A stretch of 64,000 nt of DNA from Congeria kusceri. Its lineage: Eukaryota; Mollusca; Bivalvia; Myida; Dreissenidae. The stretch lies in the NCBI GenBank assembly GCA_027627225.1, contig CM051026.1:3322701-3386700 (forward strand). The letters run 5' to 3'. The position numbers and the translations under genes were made by a program. The notes under the pieces are model-generated. The model was not told the origin of the DNA. It ran no database searches and was given only the letters and a program-made list of their open reading frames with translations. Below are positions 46,160 through 57,639 of this stretch, piece by piece; the first letter of the stretch is position 1; every line of letters begins with the position of its first letter.

Positions 46160-46312
46160 TTTTCATTTTGCAAATTGTTAGGATTGTATTGGTTTCCAAC
46201 TACATGTAATTTGACACTCAGATACTTCCCTATTATGTGCATTTTAAACAGCTTTGAGAAATAGAATCAGTTTTTTGTGATTTTGTTAATTCAGGATGGC
46301 GTCCTTTAGGGA
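46160..46312 (+). repeat. third partial copy of the 43.0-kb duplicated tail
   Basis: 'aaattgttaggattgtattgg...tgtaatttgacac...ttcaggatggcg' matches 42990-43130. Confidence 0.6.
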
Positions 46313-46316
46313 ACGT

Positions 46317-47650
46317 ATCTTTTTATTTTTATTTTTCCTTCTAAATTCCTTTATTATCTCCTCTCATGAGTGTGTGGGGGTCGGGGAAGCCCCCTTTATC
46401 ACACTTTACAGAGACAAGTGAAAGGTACATGTTATATAAATGCATTTAAATGGGCAAATTAGTACATAGTATATGTCTCACAACTAGATAATGTAAATAC
46501 AGTATTTTAGTTTATTGTATGTTATTATGTTTAGAACTGCATTGTCTGGAACTGGAAGGCAAAGAAGAAAGACATGCATAACAGAAAAGAATATATATAT
46601 AACAAACATACAGCCAACTATATGTAAGTAATATGTATGTTATTATGTTTAAAACATGTATTGTGTGGAAATGAGAGGCAAAGAAGAAAACCATACAATA
46701 CAAAAAATACAATTTACAACAAACATACAGCCAAAAATATGAAAGTTATATGTATGTCATTATGTTTAAAACATGTATTGTGTGGAAATGGCATGCAAAG
46801 AAGAAAACACTGCATTACACAATATATAATTTATAACAACAATCAATATTTAGATTGATACGGGTATTTAATTACTCTGTTAAGTGTTTACATTAGTTGC
46901 TTATTGCAAATCTTTTAAAACGAAACCACATGTTATTGAATTTGTCTATTTCCGTCTGATCTGAACTTTCAATTTTAAACTTTTCATTTCTAAATAAACA
47001 TAAAGGCTATGTCTAAATAGATTTGTGTTTGGTGTCCTGTCGGATGTTTCACAGAGAAAAACATAATATTTTAACAACACTATTAAAATATTATCAGCTG
47101 TTGAGCTGTTGCTAACAAAGATAATTGTTTCTTTTGTCAGAGTTATTTTTCTAGTTCATTTACTAAGGAATAGTTAATGTAATCTATAGTACTTTTTGAG
47201 TTGTTAAACCATATTTTTTTAACATAATCGTTAACTGGCAAAAATCTGTGTAATAATCTATACTGTAGCCATTGGATGTTAGTATCTTTAATTATTGTAA
47301 AGGGTAATGAATATGTATGTTTTCATTGATTGTCATCAAAATTGTTGGTTGCATTCCATTTAGCTCTACTTGTGAGACTAGCATCATTACAATTAAGTAT
47401 TCTATATGTTTCATGTGTGGATTTATGCACCATACATCTAATTTGCATTCGAATGGACCATTTTCTTTAGAAATTTGAGAATTATCCTTAAATAGCTTTT
47501 TTATGGATTGAAGCAAAACGTGGTTTGTTTTGAAATCAATATTAATACCATGATTGGCAGCTATTTCTTCTATTCACAGAAGTTGACCAGTATTAGAAAT
47601 AATGTCATTTAGAAATATTAAATTTTTATTATAACGTATATTTAACAGAT
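46317..47650 (-). pseudogene. decayed L1-type LINE 3' portion
   Basis: On the minus strand, translation gives NKNLIFLNDIISN, IEEIAANHGINIDF, LQSIKKLFKD and then IQWLQYRLLHRFLPVNDYV. These match in order the C-terminal part of the 59.7-kb LINE (FICDLIKNN, YEELCNRYNFY, LQWFQYRIIHRIIG). A zinc-knuckle remnant (FLCETSDRTP) follows near 47060. The 3' end carries a GC-rich hairpin and an A-rich tail (T-rich on plus at 46317-46337). It is 5'-truncated and contains stops. Confidence 0.75.
46518..46845. repeat. 117-bp tandem repeat, ~2.8 copies
   Basis: Units start at 46518, 46635 and 46752 (gtatgttattatgttta...). It lies inside the 3' UTR of the minus-strand LINE fragment. Confidence 0.9.
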
Positions 47651-47683
47651 GATTGATATCGATATTATTCGCAATGTGTAAAT

Positions 47684-47781
47684 AAACCGGACAGGGAAAA
47701 GTGGCGACAGACACCAATTTTCGCTAGATTCATAAAACGGACAGTGAAAAGTGGCGACAGAACCAGTTTTCGCTAGATTCA
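47684..47781. repeat. 50-bp tandem duplication
   Basis: 'aaaccggacagggaaaagtg...ttttcgctagattca' at 47684-47733 is repeated at 47734-47781 with few changes. Confidence 0.9.
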
Positions 47782-49690
47782 CTAGCCTGTTGTGTGTCGT
47801 GTTGTTTCTTTCACGTTCCAGTTGAAAACCATGCATTGGCCAATTTTAAACTTATTTTGGAAGGTGATATCATATTTATAATCAGATACATGATTGGAGA
47901 CAAGTTTACTTTAAAATTTACACAACTCGTACGTTCTGACCAGTTATGGAGATTGCGAAAAAACAAATCGCGTTTCCGGTTATCAGGGTAGACATAAAAT
48001 AAAATACATTTATACTGCTTTGTGGATAATACAAATGGAATAAAAAATCGAGTTGCTGGATTTTAAAAGTTCGCATCAGAGGATCGAAGTTAACTATTGA
48101 GATAAACTTCGTCAATTTTGTTGTACGATTTTTTTTTAAAGATGCGATTTAGAAATATTTACAGTATTTGTGCATTTTCCTTTGCAACTACGTACGTAGT
48201 TCGCTTATACTCATTAATTAATATTGTCATTGAAATAGCAGTTTGATAATTATAAACTGTAAATATATACTTTTGAATTAGTCGGACATTGCCATATGTT
48301 TATCCTCGGATCGTCCAATACAGAAAATATTGTAGGCACGCGCGTCTAATACGGTGAAATATTTGACGGTCTAGTGGTACAATTTGCGACAGCTGATTAG
48401 ATAATATAAATAGGCATTTAATAATAAAGTTTATTATATACTTAGATATTCTGGCTCAATACTGGTACATGTATATTTAATCTATAAAATACAACCGGTC
48501 TGACATAATTTCCGTATTTCACACTGTGAAATAACTTTGCGTATAGAATAAAGTTTTGTTTTTCTGAGCCAGTTTATTTTTTTAGCCAAATATTTACTTT
48601 ATCACACACAAGAAGTGTGCCGCACACAAAAATGTGTCAGTGATTCGGCAGAGAAAATTATGTAGAAAGACACATACATAAAGGATTCAAGTAAGCATAT
48701 GTAATGATGCAAACAAGTGTATTTATCAAGCACTATAGTATTGTTAGGACAACAATAATCATTGGCTTAAAATGTCTTTGAAAATTCATTCATTTTAAAA
48801 TGAATTCTTAGTTATTGATATGAAATGTAGAACAATACTGATCACTATTGACATATCTTTTTATTATGACTTTGCATATAAGAATACAAGTTGCAAATGT
48901 TTACTAAAACTATTTAGAAAATAACATTAGCAACAGAACCACAAACAAAAAAACAAATAAATAAATAATGAGTATTTATGTATTTATTTTTAAAATATAA
49001 TTATTCTATAGTTTACATTCACATTATTGTATTCTTCTTGTGCATCATATCAATTGTAATGCAATAAACTAAAATAAACAAACGTCATATTTTTGTGTTA
49101 ACTGTTTGTACTCAAATTAAAACTCTGAAAACAGCTACAAATGGAGACGTTTTGACCACATAGATTAAAACTGGGTCAGTTTTAACCAAACTGGGCCGTT
49201 TTAACTTTAAGCCGTTTCAGTTTGCTTCCCATCAGTGTATTGTAGCTTGTATTTACTTAAAATGCATAACATATTAACACTAAGACATTATGAAAAACAA
49301 TATCGGAACCAAAGAAAAGTGGCGAGCGATGCCAGAAAATGTTGCTGTATGTGGATTTGATTTAGTGTTTTCTAACCTCAGTGAAGTCACTAAATATTAT
49401 ACGCGGTGGTAGACTAGTTGTTTTAGTGAGAAATTGTTGGCAAATTTGTTATTATTATTGGCGACACGGTCGTTTGTTTACATGTGGGAAAGTGCGATAA
49501 AACCTATTTTGTGGAAATATTGAGGATAATATGGAAATAATCAGGTGAAAACACGTTATTATTTTACGTACGTATGTATACACATTGAAAACCAAAACTG
49601 AAGGTCGCGAAAACCGTTGTCACGTTTTAGGCCGAAAACAAATTGGGTTGCATAGGTATTTCCAAAACAGAAATGTATTAGCGGTCAACG
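47782..49690. other. no supported gene
   Basis: AT-rich. Short ORFs (for example 47794-47991) have no domain or splice support. Confidence 0.4.
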
Positions 49691-49703
49691 CCCGCCGCTT
49701 CGC

Positions 49704-49704
49704 G

Positions 49705-49736
<32 letters not shown>

Positions 49737-49795
49737 TTATTACTACTACTACTACTACATCTACTACTACTACTACTACTATTAATACTACTACT
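49704..49795. repeat. TAC trinucleotide microsatellite
   Basis: About 90 bp of tac/act repeats with minor interruptions. Confidence 0.9.
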
Positions 49796-50368
49796 ACGTT
49801 TTAATTATTTAATAATAATAAGTTTTTGTTTTCAGTTTTTGCAGAATGGATTGGAACATATTTCGTTAAATATTTTTATAATTGTAAAGCACTCTGTCTT
49901 AACAACTGAGAACGGAAAACACATACCGTGTAAACTAACGCCTTGTTTTAAGTCATAGACACACTCATATTAAAGAGTTGAGCAAAACTTTGTTCATTTT
50001 ATTGTCAAATGGTTTGAATTGATCATTAGTCATGACATGTAGAAACCTTCGTAGAAAACATTATTGTGCTCATAGTATACAATTGATATATTTTCAGATC
50101 ATGCTCCGCGTATGTGAGTTGTGTGTTTTCCATATATTTGGTAAGGGTATTTGATTACTGATAATTTAATGTAGTCAAATGAAGTCAAATATCATATGCT
50201 CGACATAACCCATGTGTACCGTCCAAGCACTCACTATTTTTCCCATATCACATTAGGCTTAATGGCATTATTCGTCATTTACAACATCCTTGAGTGTTAT
50301 GTGCATTTCATGTCTGTATTATTACTCTGTATACATGCATGATTTTGTTTTGTTTTGTTTTATTTCAG

Positions 50369-50725
50369 TATCCTGTGCCATCGGTTCGCTCATTTCAATG
50401 AACAGGTTAAAAGACAGCACCAGTTCTAGCTTTGAATGTCGATCAGATAGTGACATTAAAATCAAGTTTCAAAACGAAATTTCTATGAAAAATCAACCAA
50501 TAGCAGAATGTATAAGAGCACTTAAATCATGTTATTTAATGGAATATTCGTTTGTCAAAGACTATGCGATTTCTTACATTGATAATGGTGCAATATTTCA
50601 TGTCTTACATAACGATCGAGAACTACGTGGACTATATGAGTGTTGTCCTTTTCAAAATGAATTAACCTGTATGAGCACAAGAATACAGATAGGGACCGGG
50701 AACTTCGATTCAGAAAAAAACCCAG
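50369..50725 (+). CDS. candidate Ig-like domain exon of a membrane receptor
   Basis: A strong acceptor (tttgttttatttcag) precedes 50369. The exon is 357 nt (2 + 118 codons + 1), entered and left in phase 1, typical of Ig-domain exons. A usable but weak donor (CCCAG|gtttct) precedes an in-frame TGA. Features: SSFECRSD (possible B-strand Cys), then FHVLHND and RGLYECC (the G-x-Y-x-C pattern of an Ig F strand). The usual C-strand Trp is not obvious. The next exon candidate at 51070 fits in phase and supplies a membrane anchor. If the donor is not used, the ORF ends at 50733. The Ig call is inference. Confidence 0.45.
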
Positions 50726-51069
50726 GTTTCTGATCAGTTTAAACATTATTATGGACAATACAACATGGATCTGCTATTCTTTTTTGTGGATTATATACAA
50801 ACGTATATAACTAATATATGTAACTGTTTACAGATATAAGAAAACACTTGCAAATTCAAAGAATTTAAATAAAAGAGACTGTAGTCATATTTAAAAGTCA
50901 GCTATCCTACTTTTGTTCCAGTTGATTACATTTGTTTTGACTCTTATTAAAAAAAATAGCTAGATAGTAATCTATACCTGCATACTAAATGGCATATGTT
51001 TTTACCAATCTATAAAACTGTATTGATTTGTGTATTGATATTGATGTGCCTATTGTTTGCGCATTTAAG

Positions 51070-51192
51070 ACACATCGTCTCCCGTAGAACCAAACAACAG
51101 GACATACGTTGCATTCATAGGGGTATTGGGCACAGCAATAACATTCAGCGTTGCAATAAATCTGTTTTTATGCTGCCGTTTTAAGGTTCAAG
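51070..51192 (+). CDS. candidate transmembrane exon of the same gene
   Basis: 123 nt with acceptor gtttgcgcatttaag and consensus donor TTCAAG|gtaagtg; phase 1 in and phase 1 out. It encodes a short Pro/Asn-rich stalk with an N-glycosylation sequon (NNRT), a roughly 20-residue hydrophobic helix (YVAFIGVLGTAITFSVAINL) and a basic/Cys juxtamembrane stop (CCRFKVQ). That is a textbook type I anchor. A TAA in the same frame lies directly upstream of the acceptor, so the exon boundary is needed for this reading. Confidence 0.5.
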
Positions 51193-51457
51193 GTAAGTGT
51201 TTTTTTTTCTTCTTGGAAGAAACAAACAAGTTATACAGAATAATTAAATGCAGGTAGTTTTTATGATGAACCATTCAGACGTCCAATATAACCCCATGAT
51301 ATATTCTCACTATAATTGAAAGAGCTTTAACACGCATCAGAATCTTCAGACATATTATATATCCTGCATGTAGCATTATATTTACACAGTTTAAGTGTTC
51401 GGTGTGTTTTGTCGTTTTTCATTAAAAAAGAGGCTAAATTTTAGTTGATGTTTTCAG

Positions 51458-51489
51458 TGCGCAAGCTGTTGAGCTCCATCCTATGCAAG
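51458..51489 (+). CDS. candidate cytoplasmic micro-exon
   Basis: 32 nt, acceptor gttgatgttttcag and donor TGCAAG|gtatat. Entered in phase 1 it encodes VRKLLSSILCK, basic and Cys-containing, and leaves in phase 0. It is consistent with continuing from 51192, but short exons of this kind arise by chance. Confidence 0.25.
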
Positions 51490-51539
51490 GTATATTAAAA
51501 AAATCTTTAATTTTACATTCACATACATATCCAAATGTA

Positions 51540-52028
51540 TGCATTTAGAATATAACAAATACATGGTTGGTGCCGGGATGGAGGAAGTTTATCCGGTGAT
51601 GCTTAAAGAATTGTATGTGTTCGGACCGAACCCGATAATTTGTCTCCTTTCCGGAAGCTATATATTTATCCTGTTTTCTACTCAATTGACGTTACGACGG
51701 ACCGATGATTGACAGGTCAATTAGCCAATCAGATCGCGGCACTGATAAGCCTGTGTTCCATCTGCCATTTTGTCCGTCAAACTTACCAACATGTCGGACA
51801 TTACAATAATTGTTATATTTTTATAGTCACTTTTTGGTGGCGTGTAACCTTTAGAACAAGTAAAAGTAAAAGTCCGTTAGTTCTACGAAATTCCCTGATT
51901 CTAAAAATAGCAATCATACTGCAGTACGCGTAATGATGCCGTAGATTTAGTTTACACAGTCACAGGATTTAAACGCACACGTGTTGTAGGAGAATTCAAG
52001 ATAAATAAACTCATAAATCTGCGTTAAA
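51540..52028 (+). promoter_or_regulatory. possible promoter region of a second plus-strand gene
   Basis: A CCAAT box (agccaatcaga) lies near 51722 and another (aaccaatcac) at about 52280, in locally GC-richer DNA upstream of the candidate first exon at 52029. No clear TATA box. Weak evidence. Confidence 0.2.
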
Positions 52029-52085
52029 ATGTCAAACGACCGAAAAAGTACTGTGAAAGAATGTTCAGAAAGGGATTACCCATAC
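52029..52085 (+). CDS. candidate first coding exon
   Basis: ATG in context aaaATGt opens 19 codons (MSNDRKSTVKECSERDYPY) that end at a consensus donor TAC|gtaagtg in phase 0. It is hydrophilic with no signal peptide. An alternative is a 3' mini-exon starting after 'tgttcag' inside it. The phase would fit the exon at 55168. Unrecognised. Confidence 0.28.
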
Positions 52086-52089
52086 GTAA

Positions 52090-55000
52090 GTGTTTTCTAT
52101 ATTGGTTAAACACGGATGTACTGTCAAATTTGGATGAAAAGTTGACATTGTTCGGAGCATCTTGGTTCGATCTGCTTGTACTGCTCTATCTATGAAATCT
52201 AGATCAACTTTAAGACTGACAGAAGAAGATTCCAATCTTAGAACGGACGTTCGTTAATGGGCCGATGGGACACAAAACAACCAATCACGATTCGAAAAGT
52301 AACCGTAATGTGTCAAAAAATGATTGAAAACAAACCTTCACATTTCGGCCATGAATACAAAATGGCGTCGGGGGAAAAGATCAAGAACGCTGTGCACTTA
52401 ATTTATTCTGAAAACTTTAGAATGATTACTGGATATAAATACTTATGTATATATAAAACATGAACAATTGAAATCAAATATTTGAGGGTAAAATTTATTT
52501 ATTTTGCAATTAGAGAACCGTCAAAGACAGCAATACAACGTAAACAAACGGAGACTATGCGAGCTTAGCAACATTAACAAGTGGAAGTAGGCCTAGTGAC
52601 CTAATGTGTGGGATCAATAAACACGCGAAGGGTGAATCAATATTTAGGATGATAAAATACGGTGTGAACCAAGATGACCAGCACGAATGCATTGCGTTTT
52701 AAAACTTGTACCCGTAGACATTGTCTGTAAGTCGTTTTGGTCAAATGCAATGTGTGTTATCTCGATCCTCGAACCTAATAACTCGCTTGCATGTATGCAT
52801 ACTACTTGAAAAATAGTCCTCAATTTTTAAATCATTTTTGTCATACAGCAATGAAAAAATGTTTAAAAAAATCTTATTTGCTGGTGTCAGTATGATAAAC
52901 AAACAAGAATTAGTATTGTCGCTGTTGATTTAAATCAGATATCAACTTTTAAAAGACGCATCACGTCAACCAACGTCATTCAGTTGGTGTTTTAAGTTTA
53001 CACTGTGTACATTTCGAACTAGGACGCGAGTGTGTTGGAATTTAAAATAAATGCAATCGAAATACAATAGTTTGTGTTTTGGATTGATTATGCTAATAAC
53101 GTTTACATCAACAAGTATTCGTAAGGTATGCCTCGAATGGAATTGGTAAGATAAATCACATTTCAATGTTTATGGAATGTACTCGGATACCTGGATACTT
53201 GTGTGGAGAACAGCGTGATCAAAATACAGGTTTTAGCAAATTTATGGATATAGTCTTCGTTTAGTTCTCAACAAAAATGTATGTAATGGCTATTTCTTTG
53301 ACGAATCAAAACTGTTTAATTTGTGCGCAAAAGTAAAACTAGTGTCTGATTACAGAAAAAGCTATTGAAATAACTGTCAATAATGCATTTGTATTGTCCT
53401 TAACACACATTGGGCCATGCACACAGTACATTTAATTTTATAATAAATGATTATATACGTGATGCATAGTCCAAAAAAAAAGAACAGTCTGTGATAACAG
53501 CATCAACATTTTGCAAATGCATTATACCGTTGATGTTCTTCAAAGCGCATCCCTTAATGATTTAAATATTTAGTAAAAGTTGTCTACACGAGATTTCCAT
53601 TTGCTTGCATTATTAACCTTCAACCGTTAGATTCCCATTTGCTCATACCCTTTACTTTTTCAAACTAATAAACTAACTATTAGAGCATGTGTGGTGCGCC
53701 CAAGCATGTATTTGTAATGTACATGTATATATGTATTAACTTCATCCTTTGACGATGCTAAACACTACTAGATTAGCAAATGTATGCAGTGGGTAAGCAG
53801 CAATTTGTGTCGTATATATTCAATGTATGCTACACATTGTAGACCATAGTTTGAAGAAAAATTTCCAAGATTGTTTTTATTCCACTTCTTTACATTCATG
53901 TGACCATCACCGGGGGCATCCGTGTCCTTGTGACACATTTCCAGATATAGAAAATAAAGGACGGAAATGTATCACTGGTAATGAATATTAAAACTTTACA
54001 GTGCTTTCCAATAATACCAGTACAGATAGCAATTCGATAGAGGTAGATTCACTATTGTACTTGTTGTTATTATTTATAAAATGTGTAGTAATGCATACAT
54101 GGTAAGTTAAAAAGGACATTTTAAACAAGAAATCAGAAATAGACATTGATATAACATTGCGAGGTATGAACTGTTTGTTAACAAATGAAATATAAAGGAC
54201 TGAGTTTCAGTTATGTAACTGAGTCTTTTCTTTGATAGCATTAAATGGGCATATCGACTATATAGATCGCGGATAAAAACAGAACTATTAACGGAACTTT
54301 ATTATGCATAGATATTATATTGTTCGAGAAGCGACTATATATGTAATCGATGAAACCGTTGAGACAATATAATACAAATACAATGTTTTGTTGGATACAC
54401 GGATCTAAAATGTTTCGAACTTAATGAACTGTGTGTTTGTGTGTACATGTTATTGTCAACCTTCCGTCAATACGCCCATTTAAGATGAATGTTAACAACA
54501 TATATTTGTATTATGATAATTAATATCATAACAAGTATGAAATTATATGAGGCGTTTAATGATCATATGTAAGAGAGTTAATGACTGTTTCTACTGTTAT
54601 TACCATATACCTTTGAGGAATATATTTCCAGGAGTTCGAATCGAAGCATTGTTGAATTAAACCACACGGAATTACTTATTTGTGGGACACCATCGAAGAT
54701 TCACACCTTTCTCTCGTTCCACGCGTTTATAAAATTAGCTTTCGAACATGGGTTTATTGTATTGACACTAAGTGTGAAATGACTGCCGTATAAGCCCTGT
54801 TTTTTACCAAACATCACATATGCAGCTTTTTGAATATGACATGATATGAAATAAACTGTGCACACAAGAACAAACCAATAATTATTGACAGTTACATAAT
54901 TAATCGAAGGGCGCACGTAATTTGATATTTTATTGTGCTTATATATATTTTTGTCTCACTATACATCTGATATAATTCTTGATTAATTTTATTCAGTTGT

Positions 55001-55160
55001 GCATTTATCCATCAAGTGGTTTTTGCAGCATTGCGAATCACTTGTCTTGTAAATATTCCATTGCGGACTTCAGAATATTGGTTTGTTTAAATAGTTCAAG
55101 GCATATGCTAAACGTCCACAAAATACTATGCGTACATACATGTATATGCTATATACAATC
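52090..55160. other. no supported gene; possible long intron
   Basis: 3 kb of AT-rich DNA. A second ATGGCGTCGGGGGAAAAG start (52362) opens 33 codons without a convincing donor. Confidence 0.35.
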
Positions 55161-55167
55161 ATTACAG

Positions 55168-55232
55168 AACAGGGACAGTGAGGAAAGTCAAACGCCCGGT
55201 CAGAATCAGAACGTACCTAGTAACAATTGTAG
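55168..55232 (+). CDS. candidate coding exon, polar tail
   Basis: 65 nt with acceptor caatcattacag and donor TTGTAG|gtaaac. In phase 0 it encodes NRDSEESQTPGQNQNVPSNN and then Cys, leaving in phase 2. A following acceptor at about 55446 or 55477 would end the frame soon after (CRE, stop). The Ser/Gln/Asn-rich composition suits an intracellular tail. It could belong to the receptor at 50.4 kb or to the gene starting at 52.03 kb. Confidence 0.35.
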
Positions 55233-55239
55233 GTAAACA

Positions 55240-57490
55240 CAGAACTTGTGATTTTTAAGACAACACACTTACATTGTATAATTCATTAGCTACGCACGGA
55301 TTTTTTTTTATATAATTGTCGTTGGTTCAAAACTAATTTTGTTATAAATGTCGAACGCAGCATATTTCAGAACTAATATGAGAGACAAAGGATTTGAGAC
55401 CATAGCGACGTACATTTAGATAACGTGTTTAAACTTGTCACTACAGAAAGACCCACTTGTTTTTTGTATATTGCAGAGAGTGACATACCTTTGATGGCTT
55501 CCGAATCCGACTAACCACCTTGCATGATTTCCTGACAGCTAAACATTGAATCATTTCTTCTAGAAAACTTGGAAAGTCAAACATTGTGTACATCACAATC
55601 ACTGTGAAGCTCATTTCGTAGCGTTTAGAAGTTTTCGTGCTGCAGAGTACGAACAATTTTATCAAAAAGGAGACAAGTTAAAGACACAGACCTCTATACT
55701 AAGAAGGTTCACTAGCACATTTGTTCTTGTTTTTTGCACATACGCCACGGTTAGAGGCGAATAATAATTTAGACAAAAAGTATATAAAATACTAGTCTAT
55801 AGGGTGCACCTTTTGTTCACTGTTGGAATCATGCTCAGGTTCCATCCCTTGGGATAATCATGTTCACGCTGGATTTTATTTGCTGAATTTCAAGAACAAC
55901 TCTCAAAATAGATTATATTGTTAATGTAAAAAATGTAGAAAAATGCTGGTCCTTTGAGGGCAAAATTTACGCCGTTTTCAAAGGAAACCAGCATGCTACT
56001 CAAATAACATTTGAGGACTACAAAAACTGGATAGCAAAGCCGTGGCCACGAAAATCCTACTCTGAGTCTCTCGGGGCCTCGTCCCAGACGAACCGCAAAC
56101 GTGTCACCAACAAAAATTAAGCCATATACGCTAAGATAGCTGTGCATAATATGTAAGCGCCTCTAGATCTCATTTAGCCGTTAAAATTTCTTTGTAGTTA
56201 GTTTACATAAATAAACGTAATATAAATTATATACTAAATATATTAAATAATATTACATATTTGAGTAACTAAAAATTGTTGTACGTAAAATTTGCATACA
56301 TAATGAGATGTCTTTGTAAAATAAAAATCTATTTTATCTATTAAGACACCCAAGTGTTAAATGACATAGCTACGCCCGCGCAATACTTTTAATACTTATC
56401 GGCGAAGTTATTTCCCTTTCAAACAAACTTGCCACTGCGAGTAGTAAAATCATACATGTCAAAATAGTAAATAGAAGGTCAGCTAGTTGTTTTTAAACAT
56501 TTATTACAACAAAATAGTCAGACTCAGGTATATTCATGACAGTTAATGCACTAATTTAACTTTACTGTGCACTTCCAGCTATTTATGTAAGAGGCTGTAT
56601 GTAAATAGTGTACATTTTTTGTTGCTTATGACACTCTAGAATAGACTTTTTGGCTCGATGCATTATTACCTTTTTGTGCATGGATAAGTCGCTTGTATTT
56701 TTGTTGCATACTTCTATATAGGACCACAATGCATCATCCTTAAAAAACTAATATAGCCACCGATCTTCTGTTGTTGTTTTTTCAGCCCTTAAACATGTCA
56801 AATGTTTATTTTAAGCATTATTTGTCATGTCAACAGACAGTGATAATGTAGTCTATATAGATGTTTTTATGTCGTCATCTTTCTTTATTTATTTGCACGC
56901 CTTCAGCCTTTTTGTTTAGTGCTTTATATGACTGTTAACACTACAAATGCCTTCTTTACAAAATATGTTGTTGTTTTTACACAGTGTTTGTTCATACTTA
57001 AGAAGGTATTAAATGTAGTGAAGTGAAAATAATATAATTCTCCACTTAACAAATACAAGCTGTTTTTCCAATAACATCTTCTCACCCAAATTGCTTCATT
57101 TTCGCTTTCATACGAAGCTCTTTAAAATGTTAAGTGAATGATTATGCTAAAAGCAATAAAATTTCAGATATTATTCAAAAAGTTGAAAAGGCGCATAAAT
57201 CTTGTGTGATAGTTGACCTGCATTGAAAGTCTTATAATGCTAGTTCTTTTGGTCTTAGTCTTTATCCGTCCTGAGTCAAAATTATTGATCAACTCTAATT
57301 TTATAGCCATAATGTACTCATTATGTAACAAAACATGACACTCAAATTTTTGGTATTTTCTGTAAATATATAGCAACACATACACAATTATAAAACTCCT
57401 TTTCCCTTTTCAAACATAATGTTAATAAAATGATGGCATCTCGTAAGTGGATAACACTGTTAAGTGTAATAAATCATATGGTTGTGCATA
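55240..57490. other. no recognisable feature
   Basis: AT-rich sequence with short unsupported ORFs. Confidence 0.4.
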
Positions 57491-57639
57491 ATGTTCCAGT
57501 GTTTAAGGCTACTAAAGTGGTTGTGTGTTGATAATTGTTTGTTGTTTTAATTTGCAACAAAATATCTGATAATACATCATTGAACAAAATGCAGTATCAG
57601 TATGAACTTTAACCGTGTTAAATGTATATAAATAATATG

